Under the pieces are notes generated by a model that worked only from the letters and a program-made list of their open reading frames with translations, was not told the DNA's origin and made no database searches. This document shows, in pieces, positions 18,588 to 31,641 of a DNA stretch of 34,095 nt. The translations under genes and the position numbers were made by a program. Origin of the DNA: Alphaproteobacteria bacterium (GTDB lineage: Bacteria > Pseudomonadota > Alphaproteobacteria > Rhizobiales > Devosiaceae); contig JAJRPR010000102.1 of the NCBI GenBank assembly GCA_024280655.1, positions 1 through 34,095 on the forward strand, given 5' to 3'. How positions within the stretch are numbered: position 1 is the first letter of the stretch; the number at the start of each line of letters is the position of its first letter.

Positions 18588-19544
18588 ATGAACAGGATAT
18601 CAGCACGTCAATGCACAATATGTAAGCCTATTGAGTTTAGTGGTTTTGGGGTGCATTCGGGACAGCCTGTTACTCTATTGATTGAGCCGAATGATGTTGA
18701 TAGTGGTTTGCATATTTGTAGAATCCTAGACGATGGCACAAAGACAGATCCCGTAAGCGTTCATTATTCAAGAATTTCAAGCACTACATTATGCACAACA
18801 CTTGATTTGGATAATTCGATTAATGCGGCGACCGTTGAGCATGTCGTTTCTGCACTTAGTGGACTTGGCATAGATAATGCTCTTATTACTATTGATGGCC
18901 CTGAATGCCCAATACTTGATGGAAGTGCTATGCCTTTTGTTGAAGGTATTTTGCAAGCGGGGTTAAAATTTCAAACAGAGAAGCGTAAGTTTATAAAAAT
19001 ATTACGAGCCGTTACGGTTCGTAATAACGATTCTTTTGCAGCGCTTGAGCCATATAATGGGCGTGTTCTTGATTTAGAAATTGATTTTGATAATGATGTC
19101 ATTGGTCGCCAAAGAATGATATTTGATTGGACACCAAGATTATATGTTGAAAAAATAGCAAGGGCTCGTACTTTTGGCTTTGTTGAAGAAGCCAAAGTTT
19201 TGCGTCAAGGAGGACATGCTCTTGGCTCGTCTTTAGAAAATTCTATAGCTATTGATGAAGATGGAATTCAAAATAAAGAGGGTTTGCGATTTGAAGATGA
19301 ATTTGTGCGTCATAAATTACTTGATGCTATTGGTGATCTAGCGCTTGGGGGTTTGCCAATTTATGGACGTTTTAGATCTTATAAGGGTGGCCATAAATTA
19401 AACTCTCAAGTTCTTAAAAGCATGTTTGCGACAGAAGCAAATTATGAAATTGTTAGCGCTGATAAATTACCACTTTCATTTGATGCACTTGATGATTTAC
19501 CTGAAGGTCTTAAAGTAGAATCGTTCTTACGATCTGTTGGATAA
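18588..19544 (+). CDS. lpxC: UDP-3-O-acyl-N-acetylglucosamine deacetylase LpxC
   Basis: LpxC is the zinc-dependent deacetylase that commits UDP-acyl-GlcNAc to lipid A synthesis. The ATG at 18588 gives 318 residues and the expected start before 'CKPIEFSGFGVHSGQPVTL'; a purine-rich AGGGG lies about 11 bases upstream. Zinc and catalytic residues are visible: His in 'VEHVVSALSGLGIDNA', 'LDGSAMPFVEGI', His and Asp in 'RHKLLDAIGDLALGG', and the general-acid His in 'KGGHKLN'. The gene indicates a Gram-negative outer membrane with lipid A. It follows the ftsZ terminator, the standard position in this group. Confidence 0.97.
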   Translation: MNRISARQCTICKPIEFSGFGVHSGQPVTLLIEPNDVDSGLHICRILDDGTKTDPVSVHYSRISSTTLCTTLDLDNSINAATVEHVVSALSGLGIDNALITIDGPECPILDGSAMPFVEGILQAGLKFQTEKRKFIKILRAVTVRNNDSFAALEPYNGRVLDLEIDFDNDVIGRQRMIFDWTPRLYVEKIARARTFGFVEEAKVLRQGGHALGSSLENSIAIDEDGIQNKEGLRFEDEFVRHKLLDAIGDLALGGLPIYGRFRSYKGGHKLNSQVLKSMFATEANYEIVSADKLPLSFDALDDLPEGLKVESFLRSVG

Positions 19545-19636
19545 AGAAAAAGTTATTTTGTTTGTCACAGTTTTGAGATAATTTACAATTAAAGCGAATT
19601 TGATAATTTAGAAATTTTATAAGAGCAGGACATTTT

Positions 19637-20479
19637 GTGAGCAAAGAAATAATTATAAATAGTGCAAATCGCTTATTGCGAATAGTAATCCTCACCTTGG
19701 CTATTTTTAGCCTTAGTGCCTGTGCTGGGTTTAATCTGTTTGGACCCCCCAAAATCACTCAAGAAGAAATTATTCCACCAGAAACACTATATCAAAGTGC
19801 TCTTGATGATATGGATAGGCAATATTTCCAAGCAGCTTTAAAATCATTAGCTAAATTAGAGCGTCAGCATCCGTTCTCTGAATTTGCTGAAAAGGCTAAA
19901 TTGATGACAGTTTATGCCAATTTCAGTACTGGGAAATTTGATGATGCAATTTTGGCGGCGGATCGTTATTTAGCACTATACCCAAATTCAAAAGAAACAG
20001 CTTATATATTATATGTGAAGGGCTCTTCTTATTATGCACAGATTAAAGATATAACTCGTGATCAGCAATTAGCTCAAGATGCAATCGATACATTGCAACT
20101 ATTGGTTAGCACTTATCCGAAGTCAAAATATAGCGATGATGCACGCGAGAGTTTGCGGGTAGCATATGATCAATTAGCAGGCAAAGAAATGTCTGTTGGT
20201 CGTTATTATCAAGGAAATGGAAAATACCTAGCATCAATAAATCGTTTCAAAGAGGTTGTACAAAAATATGAAACATCAACTCACATTGAAGAAGCTTTGT
20301 TTCGGTTAGTTGAAAGCTATCTTTCTCTTGGGCTAATAAATGAGGCTCGTACATCTGCTGCCATTTTAGGGCATAATTATTCTTCAAGCGAATGGTATCA
20401 ATCGGCATATAATCTATTACAATCTCAAGGGTTGACGCCAGAAGTTATAGATGCAGATCTGTTCAAGCAGAACGGTTAG
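19637..20479 (+). CDS. bamD: Outer membrane assembly lipoprotein BamD
   Basis: BamD (ComL/YfiO) is an essential TPR lipoprotein of the BAM complex, which folds beta-barrel proteins in the outer membrane. The start is GTG at 19637, preceded by AGCAGGA 6 bases upstream. The N-terminus has a signal sequence with lipobox 'LSAC' followed by 'AGFNLFGPP'. The mature part contains repeated TPR helices: 'LYQSALDDMDRQYFQAALKS', 'FDDAILAADRYLALYPNSK', 'ASINRFKEVVQKYETSTHIE', 'EALFRLVESYLSLGL'. Length (280 residues) is normal. It lies 17 bases before recN, the usual alphaproteobacterial order. Confidence 0.95.
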   Translation: MSKEIIINSANRLLRIVILTLAIFSLSACAGFNLFGPPKITQEEIIPPETLYQSALDDMDRQYFQAALKSLAKLERQHPFSEFAEKAKLMTVYANFSTGKFDDAILAADRYLALYPNSKETAYILYVKGSSYYAQIKDITRDQQLAQDAIDTLQLLVSTYPKSKYSDDARESLRVAYDQLAGKEMSVGRYYQGNGKYLASINRFKEVVQKYETSTHIEEALFRLVESYLSLGLINEARTSAAILGHNYSSSEWYQSAYNLLQSQGLTPEVIDADLFKQNG

Positions 20480-20496
20480 AACTAAATTAGGTAGTC

Positions 20497-26277
<5,781 letters not shown>

Positions 26278-26400
26278 AATCAACCTTTTATTAACTCGCT
26301 ATGCGTTGAGCGCATGGCAGTTTCTCGTTTGTGTGGCTACCTAATAAAAAAATTACCCCTATATTAGCTTTAATGCAAATTAATCAAAAGGAGCAAAGTG

Positions 26401-26529
26401 ATGAATAAGCAAAATAATATATTCAAAAACGTTTTTAACGCAATGATTGAAGGTCGCACTCGTAGCGCCGAGCGTGAAATTGCTCAATATCGTACAATGA
26501 TACGTACTAAACCTTCTGATGTTGTTTAG
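26401..26529 (+). CDS. Small basic protein of unknown function (42 residues)
   Basis: A short frame of 42 residues starts at ATG 26401, with a strong AAGGAG about 8 bases upstream. The sequence, beginning 'MNKQNNIFKNVFNAMIEGRT' and continuing 'RSAEREIAQYRTMIRTKP', is basic and probably helical. The pattern (a short hydrophobic helix 'IFKNVFNAMIEGR' followed by an Arg/Glu-rich helix) resembles small conserved proteins seen in Hyphomicrobiales, but I cannot name a family. It shares a 123-base divergent spacer with pepP, and its last 23 bases overlap the 3' end of prmA on the other strand. The good ribosome binding site and coherent amphipathic composition support a real gene. Confidence 0.6.
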   Translation: MNKQNNIFKNVFNAMIEGRTRSAEREIAQYRTMIRTKPSDVV

Positions 26530-27385
26530 AAAGAATAAGAATTGCCCATTCATTTTTGATTAGGCGTTCCTCTAGGGTAAAACCAGCACTAAAATAGACA
26601 GCGATTACTTCCTCTGCCTGTTCTTCCAAAATACCTGATAGAATGATTTTAGCATCAGGTGTCGCAATTTTGCTCATTTGTGGGGCAAGTTCAATAAGCG
26701 GTTGTGCCAAAATATTTGCGACAATTAAATCATAAGGCGCATCATTATTGATTGTATAATGATCTAGCCCTGTCGCTTCAAAACAATAAATATTTTCTTC
26801 AATTTTATTTATCTTAGCATTCTCTTGCGCAATTTTAACTGCAAGCGGATCTATATCACTGGCAAAAACAAAATTCCCAGTGACCTTAGCCAAAGCGATT
26901 GCTAAAACTCCTGTTCCAGTCCCTACATCAAGAATGTTTTGTGGGATTGATTGTTCAAGCACAATTTTAATCGCCTCTAAACAACCCGTAGTTGTTTCGT
27001 GATGCCCAGTGCCAAAAGCCTGCGCCGCATCTATTTTTATCGATATAAGATTATCATCAATTTCATCAACATTATGCGAGCCATAAATATAAAACCCACC
27101 AGCACTAACTGGTTTTAATCCCTCAAGCGACTTTGCAACATAATCAATATCAGTATCAATAGGTTCAATAGAAAAATCCACCTTGCCATCAAGTACTTCA
27201 CTTACTAGTTGGTTAAACTGTTCAATATCAGGCTTTTGCTCGCACGTTGCTTCAAATATCCAAATATTGTTTTCTTTTTCATATGCTGAAGCAGTGATTG
27301 CTAAATCTTCACGCTCACTCACGGCATCAACAAGCGCAAATGCTTGTTGCTTTGTTAGATGTTTAGAAGTTGAAACCTGATCCAT
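26507..27385 (-). CDS. prmA: Ribosomal protein L11 methyltransferase PrmA
   Basis: PrmA uses S-adenosylmethionine to trimethylate several residues of ribosomal protein L11. The 292-residue protein has a small N-terminal substrate-recognition domain, then the methyltransferase fold with 'AAQAFGTGHHETTTGCLEAI', the SAM motif I 'NILDVGTGTGVLAIALAK', 'ASDIDPLAVKIAQENAKIN' and motif IV 'LIVANILAQPLIELAPQM'. AAGG lies 7 bases before the ATG. It is divergent from the DUF1624 gene across 123 bases that contain a 9-base inverted repeat. The 3' end overlaps the small plus-strand gene at 26401. Confidence 0.95.
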   Translation of the reverse strand: MDQVSTSKHLTKQQAFALVDAVSEREDLAITASAYEKENNIWIFEATCEQKPDIEQFNQLVSEVLDGKVDFSIEPIDTDIDYVAKSLEGLKPVSAGGFYIYGSHNVDEIDDNLISIKIDAAQAFGTGHHETTTGCLEAIKIVLEQSIPQNILDVGTGTGVLAIALAKVTGNFVFASDIDPLAVKIAQENAKINKIEENIYCFEATGLDHYTINNDAPYDLIVANILAQPLIELAPQMSKIATPDAKIILSGILEEQAEEVIAVYFSAGFTLEERLIKNEWAILILSKQHQKV

Positions 27386-27433
27386 TAAAATACCTTGAGC
27401 TTTAGTCTATTTAGTCTCTATCATAAAGCATAG

Positions 27434-27479
27434 TCTAGCTAAAGGAAAATTGATTTGATTATAGGTTAAGTTAGCTAGA
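27434..27479. promoter_or_regulatory. Inverted repeat in the prmA/DUF1624 divergent spacer
   Basis: TCTAGCTAA at 27434-27442 is matched exactly by its complement TTAGCTAGA at 27471-27479, with 28 bases between them. Possible promoter elements for the rightward gene (TTGATT, then TAGAAT, with about 15 bases between) overlap the repeat. The position between two divergent starts fits an operator, but no regulator is known and chance cannot be excluded. Confidence 0.35.
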
Positions 27480-27508
27480 ATAGTGATTCTTTGAATAGGA
27501 AATTGTAA

Positions 27509-28441
27509 ATGAGCGAAAACACTTTGAGCGATAATATTAGCAACAAGCTAGCACGTATTGAACTATTAGATATTGTTCGAGGCTTAGCAATAATTGGTGT
27601 GGTGATTTATCACTTTATGTTTGATTTACGCTTGTTGGAATTTATCAATTTAGATGTAACTGTAGATCCCGCTTGGGTTTTCTTTGCTCGCACATTAGCT
27701 GGAACATTTTTGGCGCTCGTTGGCTTTGGTTTAGTTTTTTCTCACCATAATGGCATGCGTTGGAAAAGCTTTTGGAAACGGTTTGTAATAATATGCATTG
27801 CAGCGATTGCCATTAGCGTTGCAACATTTTTTGTCTTTCCAAATATGTTTGTATATTTTGGAATTTTGCACGCTATTGCAATTTTTTCTATTATAGCCTT
27901 GCCATTTTTGCGTGCGCCAATTTGGGTAATAGTTGCAACAATGATATTTATACTATCATTGCCGTTCTTTTTTAGTTCAGCCATTTTTAATGAAAAGCTT
28001 TTTTCAATTATTGGCCTTTGGCAAGCGCCACCATATACTGCTGATTTGGTGCCATTTTTCCCCACATTTGGTTTTACATTGCTCGGTGTGCTAATCGCTA
28101 GGCTAGTTATAAAATTCAATATTGTAACTCGTTTAGCAGCTATTACGCCAAACGGTGGGTTTTTTAATATGCTAAAAAAGGCGGGGCAGTGGAGCTTGAT
28201 TATCTATCTTGTGCATCAACCAATAATGTTGGCAATTCTCTATCCTATAGCGAGTTTTGTTAAACCCGGTGAACTTTCGCAACCCCAAGCATTTTATGGT
28301 GCATGTTTTAGTAATTGTTTACAAACAAACGGCAGCACAGTTAATTGCGTATCTTATTGTCAATGCTCGCTTGAAAAAGTTGAGGAGGGCGATCTATGGG
28401 AAACTATTAATTCACCCATATTAACGAATGAGCAAAATTAA
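27509..28441 (+). CDS. DUF1624 (heparan-alpha-glucosaminide N-acetyltransferase-like) membrane protein
   Basis: The 310-residue protein starts with a cytosolic tail, then 'RIELLDIVRGLAIIGVVIYHFMFDLRLL', quoted in part as the DUF1624 signature (R-x-x-x-x-D-x-x-R-G with a following H). It has about seven membrane helices, including 'YFGILHAIAIFSIIALPFL'. The family is related to the acetyl-CoA:glucosaminide N-acetyltransferase of lysosomes, but the bacterial substrate is unknown. The last 50 residues form a soluble Cys-rich tail: Cys 266, 270, 280, 284 and 286 in a C-x3-C ... C-x3-C-x-C pattern, probably a metal site or disulfide cluster. It is convergent with the DUF2147 gene. Confidence 0.85.
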   Translation: MSENTLSDNISNKLARIELLDIVRGLAIIGVVIYHFMFDLRLLEFINLDVTVDPAWVFFARTLAGTFLALVGFGLVFSHHNGMRWKSFWKRFVIICIAAIAISVATFFVFPNMFVYFGILHAIAIFSIIALPFLRAPIWVIVATMIFILSLPFFFSSAIFNEKLFSIIGLWQAPPYTADLVPFFPTFGFTLLGVLIARLVIKFNIVTRLAAITPNGGFFNMLKKAGQWSLIIYLVHQPIMLAILYPIASFVKPGELSQPQAFYGACFSNCLQTNGSTVNCVSYCQCSLEKVEEGDLWETINSPILTNEQN

Positions 28442-28486
28442 ACAATAATGTCAATTTCTAATCTGTGCTCAGTAATGAACAAATAA

Positions 28487-28966
28487 TTATCTTGAGGCGC
28501 TAACTCGATACCAATCTTCACTTTGGCATATAAGCCCTAAATAAGCGCAGCCAGTTAGGCGCAACTGATTATAATTGATTAACTCTAGCTTGCCAGAATA
28601 GGTTTTGCCATCTTCAGGATTATAGATTTTACCAGAAAAAACGGTTGGAGCTTCTTGTTTATCAAGCATAAGAATTTGCAAGCCCAACAAGCGACGTGAG
28701 CGCAAATCTGGATCTTTATTGAAATAGTCAGGTGCATTTTGAATGCCAACCTTATCAATTTCTTGTTTGTTTTTTTCATATAGTTCAGGGCGGATAGAAA
28801 CTTTAGTAATGTAGCCACAAAGCCCTTCTTGACATGCTTTTATTGTTAAGTGGGACTTTACATCTGTTAGCCAAACGCCGGCAAACGGATTGCTTTGCGC
28901 AAAAGCTTGGGAACTTATAAGTAAAAGCATAAAAAAGCCAATAATTGATTTTAGAAAAAATCTCAT
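28487..28966 (-). CDS. DUF2147-family secreted protein
   Basis: The 159-residue product begins with a Sec signal peptide ('FLKSIIGFFMLLLISSQAFA', cleaved before Q). The mature domain is a small beta-rich DUF2147 unit: 'NPFAGVWLTDVKSHLTIKAC', 'GLCGYITKV', 'LLGLQILM', 'GKIYNPEDGKTYSGKLELIN' and 'LRLTGCAYLGLICQSEDWYRV', with four cysteines. The function of the family is not established; it is periplasmic and often found near envelope genes. It is convergent with the DUF1624 gene and lies 90 bases beyond the 3' end of uvrD on the same strand. Confidence 0.88.
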   Translation of the reverse strand: MRFFLKSIIGFFMLLLISSQAFAQSNPFAGVWLTDVKSHLTIKACQEGLCGYITKVSIRPELYEKNKQEIDKVGIQNAPDYFNKDPDLRSRRLLGLQILMLDKQEAPTVFSGKIYNPEDGKTYSGKLELINYNQLRLTGCAYLGLICQSEDWYRVSASR

Positions 28967-29056
28967 TTTAAGCTATTCCTACTTTCTATTTTGTTCATGC
29001 CTATATTATTATATGTCACTTAATTAGGGCTTAATAAATATCATCTTTCATATATT

Positions 29057-31366
29057 TTAATCTGAAATTTTTACAAAACTATCCAAAACCTTTTTACGAC
29101 CCGCACTATCAAAATCAATCGCTAGTTTTTTCCCCTCAACATTGCTGATTGTTCCTTGCCCAAATTTTAGATGCGTAACTCGCATTCCTTTTCTAAAAGC
29201 AGAATTATTGCCCTCAGGAACTTCTTCAAAATTTGCATTAATGGTTTTAGGTGAATTTGCCCGCATACGCTTCCAATTAGGTGCATCATAAATATCATCT
29301 AGCGGGTCGTGTTTATTATATTTACTCGCTTGTTTGAAATTATTTTGTGAATAATTGTCGCCACTACTAGATAATTCAATATTGCTCACAATTACTGAAT
29401 TTTTTGGCAATTCATCTAAAAACCGAGAGGGCAGGGCGCTTTGAGTAAGTCCATGAATACGGCGATTTTGCGCTAGAGAAATAAAGCTACGTTTTTTAGC
29501 ACGAGTAATGCCGACATAGGCAAGTCGACGCTCTTCTTCTAAGCCAGCATTACCATTTTCATCAAGAGACCTTTGCGAGGGGAAAAGCCCTTCTTCCCAA
29601 CCAGCTAGAAACACATTGTTAAATTCAAGCCCTTTGGCAGCATGAAGCGTCATAATAGAAACGGCATCTTTGCTTTCACCACTAGAGCGCTCTAAAACCA
29701 AAGCGATATGTTCTAAAAAATCACCTAAAGCGTCAAATTCTTGCATAAAATTAACTAGCTCTTTAAGGTTCTCAAGCCTTCCGGGAGCATCAGCTGATTT
29801 TTCTTGTTTCCACATGGCAGTATAGCCACTCTCATCTAATATTTCTTCAGCCAATTCAAAGGGAGAAGTATTTGCAGAGCGTTTATTCCAATCGTCAAAT
29901 TGCGCAACTAAAAACCCTAAAGTCTCACGTTGCTTTTTCCCTAATTCTTCAGTTTCAATTAATAGCCGAATAGCTTGTAACATTGGGATATGTTGTGAGC
30001 GAGCAACTCTAATTATCATCTGTATTGTTGCGCTACCCAAACCACGTTTTGGCACATTGATAATGCGTTCAAGCGCCAGATCATAAGATTGCTGATAAGT
30101 AATGCGCAAATATGCTAAAGCATCACGAATTTCTCGCCTTTCGTAAAATTTAGCGCCCCCAATCACTCGATAATTTATGCCACGCTTAATGAAAATCTCT
30201 TCAAATTCACGCATTTGTGCCGAAGTGCGCACTAATATTGCTATTTCATTTAATTGTTCATTTTCCTCTCGTTGCAACTGCTCGATTTGCCCTGCAACAT
30301 GACGTGCCTCATCTTCACTGCCCCAAAATGGGCTAACGCAAACTTTTTCACCATCCTCACCACTCGCACTAAACAGAGTTTTGTCTAAGCGCCCCTCATT
30401 ATTGGCAATTACACTAGCGGCACAATTAAGAATGTGCCCAGTAGAGCGATAATTCATTTCCAATTTTATAGTTTTTGCACCGGGGAAATCTTTTTCAAAC
30501 CGTAAAATATTATCAATTTCAGCGCCTCGCCAACCATAAATTGATTGATCATCATCACCAACAACACAAATATTTGCCTCACTGGCTGGCTTGCCTTGCG
30601 CTAACAAGCGTAGCCAGAGATATTGCGCCACATTACTATCTTGATATTCATCGACCAAAATATATTTGAAGCGCTTATGATAGATAGATAAAATATCAGG
30701 ATTTTCACGAAATAACTTAATGCATAATAATAATATATCACCAAAATCAGCGGCGTTTAGATCTATTAGGCGTTGCTGATAGTCCTTATATAATTTATCT
30801 CCCAAACCATTGGCAAACATAGAGCTTGTTGATGAGCCTATATCTTTAGGCAATAGACCTTTATTCTTCCAGCCATCAATAATCGCAGCGAATTGACGTG
30901 CTGGCTAGCGTTTTTGATCTATATTTTCAGCCTCTAATAATTGCTTTATTAGCCTAATTTGATCGTCTGTGTCTAAAATTGTGAAGTCAGACCTCAGATC
31001 AACAAGTTCAGCATGGCGACGTAAAATTCTTGCGCCAATCGAATGGAACGTACCAAGCCATGCCATGCCCTCAGTGCTAGAGCCGATAAGCGAAGCAACT
31101 CGTTGTTTCATTTCAAGCGCGGCTTTATTGGTGAATGTAACCGAAAGAATTTCGCTACTACGTGCTAAGTTTGAAGCTAGAATATGCGCAATTCTAGTAG
31201 TTAGAACCCGAGTTTTACCAGTTCCAGCTCCAGCTAAAACTAACAGCGGCCCCTCAATAGTAGTTACCGCTTCATTTTGCTGCTCGTTTAAGCCTTCCAA
31301 ATATTTAGGGTTTTTTTGCCTAAATTGCGCTGTAATTGGGTTGTTTGAAATTTCTGTATCTGTCAT
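29057..31366 (-). pseudogene. uvrD: DNA helicase II UvrD/PcrA, interrupted by an amber codon
   Basis: UvrD is a superfamily 1 3'-5' helicase that removes the excised strand in nucleotide excision and mismatch repair and can pull RNA polymerase backwards. The frame is continuous over 768 codons except for TAG at 30905-30907 (codon 154). The preceding and following residues, 'AENIDQKR' and 'PARQFAAIIDGWKNKGL', align with the conserved 'KQWPPRQ' region of UvrD, so a Trp codon TGG became TAG by one base. Motifs on both sides are intact: 'LAGAGTGKTRVLTTRI', 'ILVDEYQDSN', 'GDDDQSIYGWRGAEI', 'MTLHAAKGLEF', 'YVGITRAKK', and the C-terminal Tudor-like 'VTHLKFGQGTISNVEGKKL'. A TTG at 30853 could restart translation, but that product would lack Walker A. 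Confidence 0.93.
30905..30907 (-). other. In-frame TAG in uvrD at a conserved Trp position
   Basis: The coding strand reads ...AAA CGC TAG CCA GCA CGT CAA. The stop occupies the Trp of the UvrD 'K-R/Q-W-P-x-R-Q' block. One G-to-A change (C-to-T at 30906 on the plus strand) explains it. Other genes in the window, such as murG, ftsQ, bamD and ligA, use TAG as their normal stop, so the codon is not reassigned. Confidence 0.85.
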
Positions 31367-31370
31367 TTGA

Positions 31371-31425
31371 ATATTGTTGCGAATCTCTCTTTGTTCTCTT
31401 TAATATATATGCGATGCAACAATAT
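31371..31425. repeat. 10-base inverted repeat in the uvrD leader
   Basis: ATATTGTTGC at 31371-31380 and its exact complement GCAACAATAT at 31416-31425 are separated by 35 bases. The proximal arm ends only 4 bases before the uvrD start codon, in the place where a ribosome binding site should be; no Shine-Dalgarno is visible there. A stem formed in the mRNA would cover the initiation region. Confidence 0.5.
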
Positions 31426-31475
31426 GTACATCTATCAATTTTGCAGTTTGCTATGAAGTTTTGTGAGTTTCTTTT

Positions 31476-31632
31476 GTCACCTTGAGCGTAGTCGAAAGGT
31501 CTAAGATGCTCGACTCTTTATGCGCTCACGCCGCACAGGCTGCTCAGCATGACAGCACCTATGTTATACTGGGTGACACATAAATGTTCAGGGCACACGC
31601 AAATGTCATACTGAGCAAAGCGAAGTATCTTA
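31476..31632. repeat. Palindromic dispersed-type intergenic repeat
   Basis: The 260-base spacer between uvrD and clcA holds a GC-richer element. Its ends are inverted: GTCACCTTGAGC (31476-31487) and GCTCAGCATGAC (31542-31553) pair with three mismatches. A related unit, GTCATACTGAGCAAAGCGAA, lies at 31605-31624, and a TGTCACCC-like string on the minus strand is near 31572-31577. Strings of the form GTCA-N3-TGAGCG(T/A)AG(T)CGAA recall dispersed intergenic repeats seen in many bacterial genomes; I cannot confirm this by search. No coding frame there is convincing. Confidence 0.65.
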
Positions 31633-31641
31633 AGCTTTTAC

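Noticed and set aside
26301-26315. ATGCG/CGCAT hairpin upstream of pepP
   Set aside because: Five-base arms with a five-base loop and no T run; too weak to call as terminator or operator.
30905-30907. Reassignment of TAG to Trp
   Set aside because: murG, ftsQ, bamD, ligA and other genes in the window end in TAG at the expected family C-terminus, so TAG is a normal stop here.
30969-31370. 133-residue frame antisense to the uvrD start
   Set aside because: Covers the conserved Walker A part of uvrD on the other strand; composition explained by that gene.
31381-31475. LexA box upstream of uvrD
   Set aside because: Only a single GAAC/GTTC half site is present; the alphaproteobacterial GAAC-N7-GAAC (or GTTC-N7-GTTC) spacing is not met.
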